This document shows positions 9,800-19,931 of a DNA stretch of 64,000 nucleotides, one piece after another (the stretch's first letter is position 1; each line of letters begins with the position of its first letter). The position numbers and the translations under genes were made by a program. The notes under the pieces were generated by a model. The model was not told the origin of the DNA. It saw only the letters and a program-made list of their open reading frames with translations, and did no database searches. Location: the NCBI RefSeq assembly GCF_020497125.1, contig NC_059073.1, positions 145,089,012-145,153,011 on the forward strand, written 5' to 3'. The stretch comes from Mauremys mutica. Its lineage: Eukaryota > Chordata > Testudines > Geoemydidae.

Positions 9800-9898
9800 C
9801 TGATTGGCGGGGCTGCTGGTGGGTGGGAGGTGCTGGGCGCTGATTGGCGGGGCTGCTGGTGGGTGGGAGGTGCTGGGCGCTGATTGGCGGGGCTGCTG
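9800..9898. repeat. 40-bp tandem repeat, 2.5 copies
   Basis: The unit starts 'ctgattggcggggctgctgg' and repeats exactly at 9800-9839 and 9840-9879, with a partial third copy from 9880. Each unit includes ATTGG/CCAAT-type words, which may be chance. Confidence 0.85.
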
Positions 9899-9903
9899 AC
9901 GTA

Positions 9904-10347
9904 CATAGGTGCCAACTTTCTGCGGTGCCGGTGGGTGCCTGCGCCCCCCTACCCCTTTCCCCGCCCCGGCCCTGACTCCACTCCATCCCCACCCCTGGCC
10001 CCGCCCCCATTTCAACTCCATCCCCAAAGTCCCTGCCCTAACTCCACCCCCACCCTGCCCCTATTGGATCCCTTCCCCAAATCCCGCCCCGGCCCCGCCT
10101 CTTCCCCCAGCACGCAGCATTCCCCCTCCTCCCCTCTCCCTCCCTGCCCCGCGATTAGCTGTTTTGCGGCGCAAGCGCTGGGAGGGAGGCAGGAGAAGCA
10201 GGACGCAGCGGCGTGCTCATGGAGGAGGCGAAGGCGAACTGGAGCGGGGGGCAGGGCCACAGGGAGCTGCCGGTGGGTGCAGAGCACCCACCAGTTTTTT
10301 TCCGTGGGTGCTCCAGCCCCGGAGCACCCACAGAGTCGGCGCCTATG
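9904..10347. mobile_element. nested hAT-type MITE with perfect 8-bp duplication
   Basis: The element runs from 'cataggtgccaactttc' to 'agtcggcgcctatg'. It is flanked by CTGACGTA at 9896-9903 and again at 10348-10355. The interior is C-rich, with a hairpin near 10285-10335 formed by 'gtgggtgctccagccccgga' and its partner. No coding capacity. It must be younger than the MITE it split. Confidence 0.85.
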
Positions 10348-10431
10348 CTGACGTATTACTGTGGCTCTTTGGCAATGTACACTGGTAAATTCTGGCTCCT
10401 TCTCAGGCTCAGGTTGGCCACCCCTGGCTTA

Positions 10432-10640
10432 GGGGATGTCTACACTACAGAGTCTACAGCGGCAGCTACGCCGGTATGGCGTAGACACTTGCTCTTGCCC
10501 CCCTCAAGAGGAAGATGGAAAAATTCTTCCGCCAGCCCGGCAGCGTCTACGCCACGGCTTAGGTTGGCTTAACTGTGTCTCTCAAGGGGGTGAATTTTTC
10601 AGACCCCGGAGCAACGTAGCTAGGTGTAGACCCAGGGCTC
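10432..10640. mobile_element. hAT-type MITE
   Basis: It starts 'aggggatgtctacactacag' and ends 'gtgtagacccagggctc'. The right half is related to 21095-21200. It directly abuts the right end of the preceding MITE. Confidence 0.65.
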
Positions 10641-11184
10641 AATCATTCAGAGGCAGGCTTCCTTTTTACCACACCCAGCTCCCATTAGCAACAGAGTGAC
10701 ACCAGTTACTGAAGGCACCTCTGCGGGGCTGCGCAGTCCAGAACTGTTCTCCTTCCCACCAGTGCAGCAGCTCTGTCAGCAGCACCGGAGCTAACCCAGC
10801 CCTGGACTGGCATAGCTGAGAGCAGAATTTGCCTCTCTGGGTTTAGTTTCTTCACCTCTGTCAGGGCAAAGCAGGTGTGCTAAGGGCTCCGGACAGAGTC
10901 CCCGGGCTGCTGCAGAGACGTGGGGCAAGAGAGAGATTGGACGAAAGACTTAGGCTGTGCTTCTTTTGCATGGAAAGTGCAGCCCAAGGGAGCGAAGGAC
11001 AAAGGTGGCTTTAAGCTGCCTTTGCATTCTTGGGATTCCAGACTGTTCTGGGAGCCAAAATGCCCCTGGCATAAATTAGAGCAACCCCAAGAGGGTTCTA
11101 CTATGTGGCAGCCTCCCAAGGGTTGCTCTGTGAGCCAGGCTCTCCAGCTCTATCTGTGGCATCGTACCACTGGAATCGCTCACA
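10641..11184. other. unassigned stretch
   Basis: No repeat boundaries or convincing exon found. Confidence 0.45.
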
Positions 11185-11345
11185 GGCTGTAATGTATTTA
11201 TCCTCACTCAGCCCTGGGAGGCAGGGCAGTGCTATTAGTCCCTTTGTACATACAGGGAAGTGAGGCCCAGAAAGACTAAGGGACTTGATCAAGGCTAAAC
11301 AAGGAGTCTGTAGCAGAACCCAGGCTCCCCAGTTCCACTGAGCTG
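11185..11345 (-). repeat. MIR-like SINE, antisense
   Basis: Reversed MIR order: 'atgtatttatcctcactcag', then 'acagggaagtgaggcccaga' and 'gtagcagaacccaggctccc'. Confidence 0.75.
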
Positions 11346-12249
11346 CCCTTCCTGTCTACAGCCCCTCTCCTTCCTGTCCCTGGCTCCGAACCCAATAAGC
11401 CTCATGCACCACCGCTTGTGAGAGGGTCAGCCTAGAACTACTAAAGGCACCCTCATGTTGTGCCCATGCCCGTTCGCCCTTGGAGCAGAGTTCTTGGTTC
11501 TGTATGATGCCGGAGTGACAAACAGGGGCAGAGGATGGGAACGGATCCATCACCCTGATTTCCCATCCTTGTGCACACTGGGCCAGACCAGTGCGAATTG
11601 GGTTTAAAACACAGCTGCACCAGCCCAGCCACTCACAGGCCGATAGGAGCCGAGTGCCTGCAATGCACGTTGAACAGGTGTCAATGACCCCTGCATAAGG
11701 TGCAGGCCAGCAGCGGATCAGGCCCTTTCTCCTGGAATCCCAGGCACGGTTTTGTCCAGCAGCAAGAGGGTTACCGGCTTGCCGTCAGCAAACTGTTCGC
11801 CTTAACTGCCTGGGCGCAGGAAGGAGCTGCGACAGCGAAATGCTGACAGACGTACGGCGGAGTAAAAATAATAGGCAGTTCTCCATAGCTGATAATAACA
11901 TGTTTTGCACTCAGAGACGAGTGTTTTGCTGCAGCCTCCACGGCTCCTACGTGCTGCCAGGGGCTTCCTCTTGCTAGATGCTAAAAGGTGGCTGGCGAGG
12001 AGGGCAGGGATCTCTTGGCACCTCTGGGCGGTTCTCATGGATGCTGGCGAGGATAACAGGCTAAACCCTAATCTCAGTTCTCACTCTCGAGCCTTCCCAA
12101 GACCTCACGCAGGGCAAGCCAGAGGCTCCGCGCTCCTTACCTAGCCTGGGCCGTTCTGCACAGCTTCTGTCTTGAGTCCCACAAGATATCTCCCTCGAAG
12201 TGCTGTCTGGAGAGCTTCTTTTGGGGAAGTGGCATGATCCATTGGCTTA
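11346..12249. other. unassigned, possibly unique stretch
   Basis: Nothing recognised over 900 bp. The part from 11770 to 12060 lacks repeat words and has mixed composition, so it may be single-copy DNA. Confidence 0.4.
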
Positions 12250-12390
12250 AGCAGCAGGCTAGAAATCATGGGCAAATTACTACACGTCTCCCCATCTGAG
12301 AAACAGTGATAATAATACTTACACGTGTCTACAGCTGAAGAATAGCGAATGTCTATGAAGTGCTTAAATGGAAAGCACCGTAGCATGCAT
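12250..12390 (+). repeat. MIR-like SINE
   Basis: Degraded core with 'catgggcaaattactacacg', 'tctccccatctgag' and 'gtgataataatacttac', then a tail with 'gtctatgaagtgctta'. Confidence 0.65.
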
Positions 12391-12410
12391 AGGTCTGACT
12401 AGATAAGGCA

Positions 12411-12500
12411 TTGTAGAACTCTCAGGGCTTCCAAGCTCTGTGGCGGAGGATACCCCAGGCTACCCCTGATGTCCTGGGAATCATCCAGGGATAAGGGGGG
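12411..12500. repeat. unclassified repeat, paralogous to 16308-16405
   Basis: Both begin 'aactctcagggcttccaagc' or close to it, and share 'tgtggcgg' and 'cctgggaatca' words in the same order. Two copies in one window suggest an interspersed repeat of unknown class. Confidence 0.45.
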
Positions 12501-12529
12501 GAGACACCCCTCGAGCCAGCTGCTCCATT

Positions 12530-12710
12530 TGGCAAGGCAGGGAGAAGAACACAAACATTCTGATTTTTCCCAAACAAACACGGGAATTTCCTTTCCATGG
12601 GAAATTTCCAAAATTTGTCCTTTTTGTTCCAAATCGGGGGTGGGGGGAGAATCTTTTTGCAAAGTGTCAGAATTTGCCCGGAATGGGAAATCTGTGTTTT
12701 GACCTGCTCT
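12530..12710. repeat. AT-rich 'gaaattt' repeat region
   Basis: It contains the palindromic word 'tttccatgggaaa' and repeated 'aaattt' runs, similar in style to 20300-20420 and 25430-25770. Probably a degenerate interspersed repeat. Confidence 0.35.
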
Positions 12711-12839
12711 AGCGGAACTACAAGCAGTTACTAAATACGGCCACCTTTGAAAAGGAGAAACTGCCTGGTCTCTTTTCGCCTCTAAGTCACTAGTTCAAAT
12801 CCAGCCCAGATTGGCAGTGACCTAATTTGAGCAGGACAG

Positions 12840-12965
12840 ACTAAAGTACAGGGTGCCTAGGTTATGTCCCCAGCTCATGTGACCCAGAGCAAGTAACGTC
12901 CTCACTCAGTGCCTCAGTTTCCCTGATCTGTAAAATGGAGCTAATGATGCTGACCCCTCCCCTGG
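12840..12965 (+). repeat. MIR-like SINE
   Basis: Core 'gtgcctcagtttccctgatc' follows 'tgacccagagcaagtaacgt'. Next comes 'tgtaaaatggagctaatgat'. Confidence 0.75.
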
Positions 12966-13209
12966 GGTGCGTGGGAAACCATCTTAGCTTCTTGGGCTGG
13001 ATGGTGCCTCAGCTGGGCCCAGCGCTGACGTCTGTGGATATGGCTCGGTCGGTGCCAGCGAACAGGTACCCACGGCACAATAGCTACCAACTTGCACCAA
13101 CCAGCCCCCTTATCATCAGTGTCAGCACAAGGGCAAAGGATAGAGTGGCCCATGGCCCCTCAACTTCCCTTCTCATCCAGAGAGAGCTTTAGTCTAGGTC
13201 AGGTCTGAG

Positions 13210-13403
13210 CATAGGCGGCAGGTTTGTATAATTTTTGGTGGGGCCCAAAATGGTGGTGCCCCCCCGCTCCCGCCCTGTAAGCCGATATAAAATGAAGCTA
13301 CAACGCGTCAGTGCCACAAGATTACAAGGGTCAATTAAAAGTGGAAAGTCAGAAGCAGCACTTGCCTACTTCAATATACAGTATTATATTTTGTTGCACC
13401 TGT
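13210..13403. repeat. DNA-type repeat fragment, host of the LTR
   Basis: It reads 'ggcggcaggtttgtataatt' and later 'attacaagggtcaattaaaa' and 'cagtattatattttgttgca'. I recall this as a turtle interspersed repeat, class uncertain. It is cut off abruptly by the LTR at 13404. Confidence 0.45.
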
Positions 13404-13990
13404 TGTGATGAAGTGGGAATGTTCTTAATATTTTCTCTGAATACTGTGTGGGTGCCTCAGTTTCCCCTGCAAGATGCCAACTGAAGGTGTTGGGGACAAA
13501 GAGATCAGGTGGCCTCCCTGTCCGGAAGAGACACAGAGGCCAGAGGAGGGAGTGTCTGTTTGGAGCTGGCTGGGGAAATGGGGAGAGACCCAGAACTTGG
13601 TTCTGGGCTCCCCACCCCACAAGATGGACCTGACAGAGGGGTTCTGTTTTCTGTACCAACAAGCTCTGTTTAAACTGTGTTCCCGTCATCTAATAAACCT
13701 TCTGTTTTACTGTCTGGCTGAGAGTCACATCTGACTGCGGAGTTGGGGTGCAGGGCCCTCTGGTTGCCCCAGGACCAGCCTGGGCAGACTCGCTGTGGAA
13801 AGTGCATGACGTGGAAGGGCATGCTGAATGCTCCGAGGTCAGACCCAGGAAGGAGTAAGCTTCTTGCTCTGGAGACAGTATGCTCCGAGAGAGGAGGCTC
13901 CCCCAGAGTCCTGACTGGCTTTGTATGGAGTTGTTCCAAAGCATCACAGCATCCCCTTCCACACCGTGCACTTCCCAGAAGTCCGCACAG
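13404..13990 (+). mobile_element. retroviral-type LTR fragment
   Basis: The left edge is TGTGATGAAG, consistent with the TG start of LTRs. The stretch includes 'tgggtgcctcagtttcccct', an AATAAA polyadenylation signal at 13692-13697, and the downstream words 'ctgagagtcacatctgactg' and 'gttggggtgcagggccctct' known to me from turtle LTRs. There are no gag, pol or env frames beside it, so it is a solo or rearranged LTR. The right end is not defined. An inverted partial copy follows. Confidence 0.55.
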
Positions 13991-13994
13991 GCAC

Positions 13995-14097
13995 TGACAC
14001 TCCCTCCTCCGGCCTTTGTCTCTTTTCCAGGCATTAGGAGGCCACCCGATTTCTCTGTTCTCCAACACCTTCAGTTGGCACCTTGCAGGGGAAACTG
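13995..14097 (-). repeat. inverted partial copy of the LTR
   Basis: This segment is the reverse complement of 13458-13561 with scattered differences. Shared words include 'cagtttcccctgcaa' and 'gccaactgaaggtgttgg' when read on the minus strand. The two arms lie about 430 bp apart. Confidence 0.7.
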
Positions 14098-14149
14098 ATT
14101 TGGGAGAAATGAAGTAAAAGCTGCCCAAACCGAGCTTGAGCACTCCTGA

Positions 14150-14665
14150 ATTTTGAGGTGTTCAAATCTGGAAGGCAGGTGCTGGGGATGGGAGAGGGCT
14201 GTGGGCTCCATGGGGGAGCATGGCAGCAACTGTCTGGAGCTGCACGGAGCCAGACACGCTAGTCTGAGTGGCACAGTAAGCAGTTTGGGGGTTGGAGAAG
14301 GGGTAGGAGGTTCCGGGGCGCAGTCAAGGGACAAGGAGCAGGGGGGGTTGGATGGGGCAGAGGGTCGGAGGGGCAGTCAGGGGACAGGCAGCAATTGGAT
14401 AGGCATGGGAGTCCAGGAGGTTTATCAGGGGACAGGTAGGGGGTGGGGTTCTGGGGGGAAGTTGGGTGGGGTCTCAGGAGGGGGCAGTTGAGGACAAGGA
14501 GAAGGGAGGCTTAGATAGGGGCTGGGGTCCCAAGGGGCAGTTAGGGGCAGGGGTCTCGGGAGGGCGTAATCGGGGGACAAGGACCAGTGGTGCTTAGATA
14601 GGGGGTGGGGGTCCTGGGGGGCAGTTGGGGCAAGGGTCTGGGGAGGGGGCAATCAGCGGCCAGGG
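14150..14665. repeat. G-rich degenerate tandem repeat
   Basis: Words such as 'gggggttggatggggcag' and 'ggggacaaggag' recur at irregular spacing. The reverse complement ('cccctgccccatccaacc') matches the interior of the MITE at 43919-44620. It is probably the inner part of a related element. Runs of G could form quadruplexes. Confidence 0.55.
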
Positions 14666-15315
14666 GCTGGGATTCAAAGGGCTCTAGGCTGCTGGCAGCT
14701 GCGGGGAGCCCTGAGCCCTTTAAATCCCAGCCGCCTCCCCGGCTGGGATTCAAAGGGCTCTGGGCTCCCTGCCCCTGGGGCAGTGCAGAGCCCTCTGACT
14801 CCCGGCCGCTGCTGGGATTTAAAGGGCACTGGTCTCCCCGCGCTTGCAGGCAGCCCAGAGCCCTCTGATTCCCGGCCGCGGCTGAGATTTAAAGGGCGCT
14901 GGTCTCCCCGCGCTTGCAGGCAGCCCAGAGCCCTCTGATTCCCGGCCGCGGCTGGGATTTAAAGGGCTCTGGGCTCCCCATGCTTGCGGGCAGCCCAGAG
15001 CCTCTGACTCCCGGGCGCGGCTGGGATTTAAAAGGCTCTGGTCTCCCCGCGCTTGCGGGCAGCCCAGAGCCCTCTGATTCCCGGCCACGGCTGGGATTTA
15101 AAAGGCTCTGGGCTCCCCGCGCTTGCAGGCAGCCCAGAGCCCTCTGACTCCCGGCCGCGGCTGGGATTTAAAAGGCTCTGGGCTCCCCGCGCTTGCAGGC
15201 AGCCCAGAGCCCTCTGACTCCCGGCCGCGGCTGGGATTTAAAGGGCTCTGGGCTCCCCGCACTTGCAGGCAGCCCAGAGCCCTCTGACTCCCGGCCGCGG
15301 CTGGGATTTAAAAGG
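14666..15315. repeat. 70-bp GC-rich minisatellite, about 9 copies
   Basis: Units begin near 'ggctgggatttaaa' and recur at about 14880, 14950, 15020, 15090, 15160, 15230 and 15300, with more diverged units from 14666. Each has 'ctccccgcgcttgcaggcag' and 'cccagagccctctga'. Inner units differ by only a few bases, which suggests recent unequal exchange. Each unit holds one GATTTAAA and a self-complementary 'ctctgggct...agcccagag'. Confidence 0.9.
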
Positions 15316-15410
15316 GGCGAAACCTAGCTCCAACTATTGGTGGAGCAGAGCCCCTGACTGTAAATATTCCTGGGGCTAAAGCCCCAGGAGCCCATATAAG
15401 TCGGCGCCCA
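15316..15410. mobile_element. right end of a MITE-like element
   Basis: The block 'tggggctaaagccccaggag' followed by 'cccatataagtcggcgcc' resembles the 'agtcggcgcctatg' terminus at 10334-10347. The minisatellite to the left may be this element's expanded interior. Confidence 0.45.
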
Positions 15411-15990
15411 TGGGTCTGAGGGAAGCTTGCTCAGGCTGGGCTTGGACTTCACATGGAGCGGTGGGCTCTGTCCGGGATTCTCTGCTTTGTGTCCCCTTTT
15501 GGATCTCACCTTTTGACCCTGTGACCTCCCCACCCCGCCCCCACTCTGTTCATCTTTTGTCCCCTGTGCTCAGCTGATGTCTTGGTTCTGTGACCCCTCA
15601 CCTGAAGGGGCTGGGCCATCCATTGCTTCAGTAGGCTCTGCCCACCCACCCCAGTCATTAACGAGGCTGATATCTTACTACCACCTGTTTATAGCTTAAA
15701 AATCTTCTCCCCCACCCGGGGTCATTTTCCCTTCACCTCCCCTATCTTACGGGGAGTGCACATGAGCAAAATGCAGCAAACTCCCAGCTTTGGCCTTGCA
15801 TCTCATTACAGGCCACTTCCTCTGTGCACGGCTGCAGGGTAAGTAAAAAACCTTTGCCAATTCAAAGGAAGAGCGCTTGTCTAAGACCCAGAATCCTGGC
15901 TATATCACCATGATAGATTCTCAAGCCTTCCCTCCCTCCCTCCCTCCCCGCTTCCTCTCTGATGGTTTAAGTGGCATTTGCACGCCACTT
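15411..15990. other. unassigned stretch with a CCCT microsatellite
   Basis: Mostly pyrimidine-rich DNA. A short (CCCT)n tract lies at about 15930-15950. No gene signature. Confidence 0.4.
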
Positions 15991-16046
15991 CCCTCTATAC
16001 TCTCGGAAGGTGAGTCTCCCCTCTATACTCTCGGAAGGTGAGTCTC
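15991..16046. repeat. exact 28-bp tandem duplication
   Basis: The unit that starts 'ccctctatactctcggaagg' occurs twice without a mismatch (15991-16018, 16019-16046). Confidence 0.9.
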
Positions 16047-16307
16047 TTGCTTCAGAGCCATCGCGGATGCACTTTGAGCAGGAGAGCTGTTTGATGCTGT
16101 GGCTAGAAAGAAGAGCTTTGATGCCCCAGACTCCATGCTGCTCAGGAACCAGATTAATGCAACTAGTCAATTGCAAACATTTACCTCAATAAAAGAAGGC
16201 TCTAGGGACCTGCCTGCCCTAGGGAAATGCCCCATTTTCCTAGGACACATGTTCACTTCCCCTGCATTAAGTTCTCATGGAGGTTGAAATACAGGGGATA
16301 TGGGGAG

Positions 16308-16405
16308 CTGCATAGCTCTCAGGGCTTCTAAGCTGTGTGGTGGGGGACTCCCCAGCTACCTGACTTCCTGGGAGTCAACGGGGGTGGGATCCCTGAAGCC
16401 CCCCT
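16308..16405. repeat. unclassified repeat, paralogous to 12411-12500
   Basis: It begins 'agctctcagggcttctaagc' and shares word order with the earlier copy, including a 'cttcctgggagtcaacg' variant. Confidence 0.45.
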
Positions 16406-16639
16406 CTTAACCTAGTGCAAGGGGAGATTTCACCCTAAACGGATCAGTGAGGCCCCGATCCTGGGCTGGGACACTCACAGCTGGATCCCACTGCAACCAA
16501 TGGAGCTCTCTGCCCCGAGAGACAAATCTGTCTAGTCGCATCAAGGCCTTCGTCAAAATCCCAGGTGGCCACTGCCCAAAAACCCCAGCTGTCAAGCTCC
16601 AGCCATTGCTGCACCCACTTGGAATCACAGCTGCACCTC

Positions 16640-16735
16640 ACGCCTCTCCCTTGATGCTGAGGAAAGCCCCACTGACTTCCCTGGAGTTACTCCTGATTTA
16701 CACCAGGGTAAGCGCAAGGAGAATCCAGCCCAGAA
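16640..16735. repeat. half copy of the palindromic MITE at 1134
   Basis: It has 'cctggagttactcctgattt' and 'acaccagggtaagcg', the central arms of the 1134-1244 hairpin type, and ends in 'gaatccagccc'. Confidence 0.5.
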
Positions 16736-17032
16736 TCTTTTACCTGAGAAAGAAGCCAGAGCCAAAACACTGCTTGGCTGGGGTGCTGCTGGTGTTTAAA
16801 CAGACATCAGCAGGCTGGGGGTACGGAGTGTGTGGGGGGGGGGTTAGGAACTGTCTTGCAGATGGTGACACGGGGCGTTACAAGTCTTTTGTTGTGGGGC
16901 TACACGATTCCTCTTGGTTTATGCCCATCTAGTCCAATCTGCCCCCCCACCCCCACCCCACTTTAGGTTTTGTAACCTTAGCAATCACCAACTGGGGTCA
17001 GACACCAAAACCACCCAGTCCAGTATCCTGAC

Positions 17033-17270
17033 CAGGGGCGGCTCTAGCCATTTCGCCACCCCAAGCACGGTCCCGCGGCTCCGGTGGACCTCCCGCAGAC
17101 GTGCCTGCGGATGCTCCACCGAAGCCGTGGGACCAGCGGATCCTCCGCAGGCACGCCTGCGGGAGGTCCACCGGAGCCGCCTGCCGCCCTCCCGGCGACC
17201 AGCAGAGCGCCCCCCGCGGCATGCTGCCCCAAGCACGCGTTTGGTGTGCTGGGGCCTGGAGCCGCCCCTG
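17033..17270. mobile_element. hAT-type MITE with a long internal palindrome
   Basis: Ends are 'caggggcggctctagcc' and 'ggcctggagccgcccctg', which pair with few mismatches. Flanks ATCCTGAC (17025-17032) and TTCCCGAC (17271-17278) agree at 6 of 8 bases. Inside, arms around 17072-17108 and 17145-17181 are inverted repeats of about 36 bp built on 'ccggtggacctcccgcag'. Non-coding. Confidence 0.75.
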
Positions 17271-18230
17271 TTCCCGACGCCGAGTAGCCTTTGTATTACG
17301 GGAGCACCTCATGAAGAACGAGCGTTTTATACCCTGTATACCTTTTGTTTGTTTTTTAAATCCGCTCAGTATAAAAGGCTAGTTCCTTTTTTCATCTTGC
17401 TAGGATACAGGCTACACTAATGGCTTGAGGCAGTTTGTTTCCTGGATAACAGATCAGGTAAAAGTCTTTCCCTTTCGCTTGAACATGCTGCCTTTAAAAA
17501 ACAAACACAAACAACCAGCTTTTACCAAGCCAAAGGAGCTGGGAAATGGCACCATGATTTTTATTTTTAAATCTTTCTAATGGAGACAAATAGTCCCCTG
17601 CAGCATCCACAACTTGCAAGTGAAACTGACAAACTGCCTGTAACACACATGTGAAACTAACCAGACCATTTGTCACTGCAGAAATAGTCAGGGAGCATAA
17701 ACAGGGAAAAATTGCAGAGATACTTAAAATTCTTTCAGATTTAATCTGTGGAGCTATCTGTAATGCTGGGATGGGAATTCGTTTAAGGATCTGTGATTTA
17801 TTTTCAACTTAACAGCATTCCCTGAGCTAGCAGAAGTGATTAAAATCCTCTCTGTTCTCTCAGCAACTTGGAAACCGATGAACTTTTAACAGGGGCTGTG
17901 TTCCTTCTCCAGCAGCAAACAGGCAGCTCCGGAGAGGGAAGGGATGCTCTTGTACAAACAGTCGTATTTGTGCAAAAAATATATAAAGCAGCATCCCAGA
18001 GACAAAGAAAATGAGAAACCGCAAACGTGCAGAGCTTCTTCCAGCCCGCAGGTCGACCTTGGATCCAAGCCTGCAATCGGATCAATGTGAACAGCACATT
18101 GTGAATGTGCAATATGACATGGTATTGTGGGCTCAGGGTCTTTGAGAGAAAGTCTTGCCGAGGGTAGGGGAAAAAAGATACTTCTTTCAATGGGGAGGCC
18201 TTTATATGGGTTTAAAGGTGTTTATGATGA
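17271..18230. other. unique AT-rich block, candidate conserved non-coding sequence
   Basis: No transposon ends are seen. The segment 17680-17880 has even composition with words such as 'cagatttaatctgtggagct' and no simple repeats, which is typical of single-copy DNA. No exon-like frame is convincing. Confidence 0.35.
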
Positions 18231-18429
18231 TACTTGAGGTGGTTGGGAATTAAAATACCCCTCCCCCAAAACTTTTTTTTCCCCTACCAGAAATACCAGT
18301 TTGTCAAAACTGAAACTTTTTGCAGGAAAGGGTTGGTGCAGGAAAACAGGGGAAAGTTTCTCGAGTGCAGGATGGAGTTCCCAGTCCCAGAGACAAGAGA
18401 GCCCTGCCTCCAAATACCCCAAAGGCTGT
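18231..18429. other. unassigned stretch
   Basis: Contains short A and T runs (18268-18282). Nothing else recognised. Confidence 0.4.
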
Positions 18430-18525
18430 AAGATGTGGGAGACCCAAGTGCTCTGCCCGATTTGGAGAGACTTGGACCCGGGACTTCTAGGTGAGAGCCC
18501 TCATCACCAGGCTATGGAGCTCCTC
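18430..18525 (-). repeat. tRNA-related SINE head, antisense
   Basis: On the minus strand an A-box-like 'tagcctggtgatgagggc' is followed by a B-box-like 'gggtccaagtctc'. The spacing is right for a tRNA-derived promoter, but the rest does not fold as a tRNA. It is a decayed SINE head. Confidence 0.5.
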
Positions 18526-18639
18526 TGGGGTAGGTTGCCCTCTCTCTCATCCTGATGTGGAACCGGAAAGATTGTCCCACCCAGCTCTAAGCAGCGAGCT
18601 TATAGTGGTGATTGGATCAAATGAGATCAGGTTCTAAAC

Positions 18640-18917
18640 CAATACGGTTAAAACTGATACAAAACCCGTGCACAAGTTGTACCGCTTTAGGGGGCAGGGA
18701 AAGCCATATAACTAATTCCCCCATGTGGATGCAGTTAGACCAGTATACAAGGGCTCAGAACTATTCCCATAGAGGAAGGGGAACAAGCAATACTGGTACA
18801 AGACTCCTTCATACCAGTGCAACTGCATCCACACTGGGGGTTGTACTGGTGTAAAAAAAACAAAAAAACCTGACACAATTATACTGGTACAAACACTGAG
18901 TGGAGTCCAGGCCTAAG
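18640..18917. mobile_element. long-hairpin MITE
   Basis: Both arms carry 'tgcagttagaccagtata' or 'accagtgcaactgcatcc' and end in 'acaattatactggtacaaac'. The two halves pair across a centre near 18770. A poly-A interrupted run sits at 18855-18868. Confidence 0.65.
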
Positions 18918-18944
18918 GGGGAAAAATTCCTTTTGTACGGAGAG

Positions 18945-19303
18945 GCGTAGGCAGGGCTTGTGGGCTCTCCATTTCTACACCTACACTTGAGCATCCACGC
19001 TGCATTAAGCCTGGGTTTGCAATGGCTGGGCCCGGGTCTCACAGCCGTGCTAACACATCCATACAGCGCTACACACTCAGCTCTGCAGCTTGAGCTGCGT
19101 CCACACTGCAAAACGACAGGGCTTGGAACCGAGTCTCAGCTGGTCTCGGGCTCAGACCCACCTCCCTAGCAGGGTTCTAGGACCCGGGCCCCGAGTGCCT
19201 GCTGACCCGAGCCAGACTGATTTGTGTGTGGACGGAATAGGGGTTTGGGCTCAAACCTGAGTCAGAGCCCAGGCTTAATGTGCAGTGTAGACATACCCAG
19301 AGA
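18945..19303. mobile_element. hAT-type MITE, inverted relative to 6085-6455
   Basis: The right end reads 'aatgtgcagtgtagacatac', the mirror of the start at 6090. Shared words include 'ggctcaaacctgagtcagag' and 'gggcccgggtctcac'. Confidence 0.65.
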
Positions 19304-19309
19304 GGCTAA

Positions 19310-19397
19310 GGCCCAGATCCACAATGGTACTTAGACTCCTAACATCCACTGAAATCCAGGGGAGTTAGGAGCCTAAACACCTTTGAGGATCTGGGCC
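19310..19397. mobile_element. 88-bp hairpin MITE
   Basis: The ends 'ggcccagatcc' and 'ggatctgggcc' are perfect inverted repeats of 11 bp. The inner words 'ctcctaac' and 'gttaggag' also pair. It would fold as a single stem. Confidence 0.75.
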
Positions 19398-19599
19398 TAT
19401 GGGACTTGCCCAGGGCTCCTGCATCCCAGGCGCAAACCCTAAGGACTGGAGCATCCTTCCTCTATTCCAGATCGATTTCCCAAAAAGCTCCTCACCTAGC
19501 GCGGGAGCTCATTTGAAACCCCAGCTGCTTGTTCTCCTACCTCAATGGGAGTGGAGCACGGCTGAAAATTCTGGCCTTGGGACTCAGAGGGACTCACTC

Positions 19600-19860
19600 T
19601 CTGCATGGTATTTAGGCACCTAGGGCTAGGTTCACAAGGGGATTTAGGTGCCTATCACCCACTTTAAGCGCCTATGTCCAAAATTTTATCCTTAACGCCC
19701 CTGCTCAGGTACTGCTTAACCCTGTAGGGACTTAAATTCCCTACGTGCCCACTGGTAAAGTCTCTAGGCACCTGTCTCAGTCCTGACACCACAGAGCAGC
19801 CTGGCACCTAACCCACCGTCACCCCTAAGCCGCAGCAGGATTCCCAAAGCAGGGCCTCCC
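19600..19860. repeat. degraded repeat related to hairpin MITEs
   Basis: Words 'ttaggcacctagggctag', 'ggtgcctatcaccca' and 'tctaggcacctgtctc' recur. The structure is too decayed to bound. Confidence 0.4.
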
Positions 19861-19916
19861 CCACCTAATAGCAGGGAAGATTTTCACGAGGACCCCTTAC
19901 AGGTTGAAGTGTCAGA

Positions 19917-19931
19917 GGCGCCCCCTGCTGA
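19917..19931 (-). promoter_or_regulatory. CTCF-like core motif
   Basis: Minus-strand TCAGCAGGGGGCGCC matches the CTCF core at 14 of 15 positions (first base T for C). Sequence match only. Confidence 0.4.

Larger units (their letters stand above)
9535..10426. mobile_element. hAT-type MITE interrupted by a second MITE
   Basis: The left end reads 'catagtggccaacctgcggc' and the right end 'ggctcaggttggccacccct', a degraded inverted pair. The element is split by an insertion at 9904-10347. The parts that flank the insertion, 'gctgctgacgta' and 'ctgacgtattactgtggctc', rejoin smoothly. Inside the left half lies a 40-bp tandem repeat. No outer target duplication could be confirmed. Confidence 0.75.

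Noticed and set aside
9602..10388. Overlapping long frames on both strands (141-159 codons)
   Set aside because: They sit wholly inside two nested MITEs and read as Pro/Ala-rich repeats.
14666..15315. CRISPR-like array
   Set aside because: Units are continuous 70-bp repeats without unique spacers, in a vertebrate genome. It is a minisatellite.
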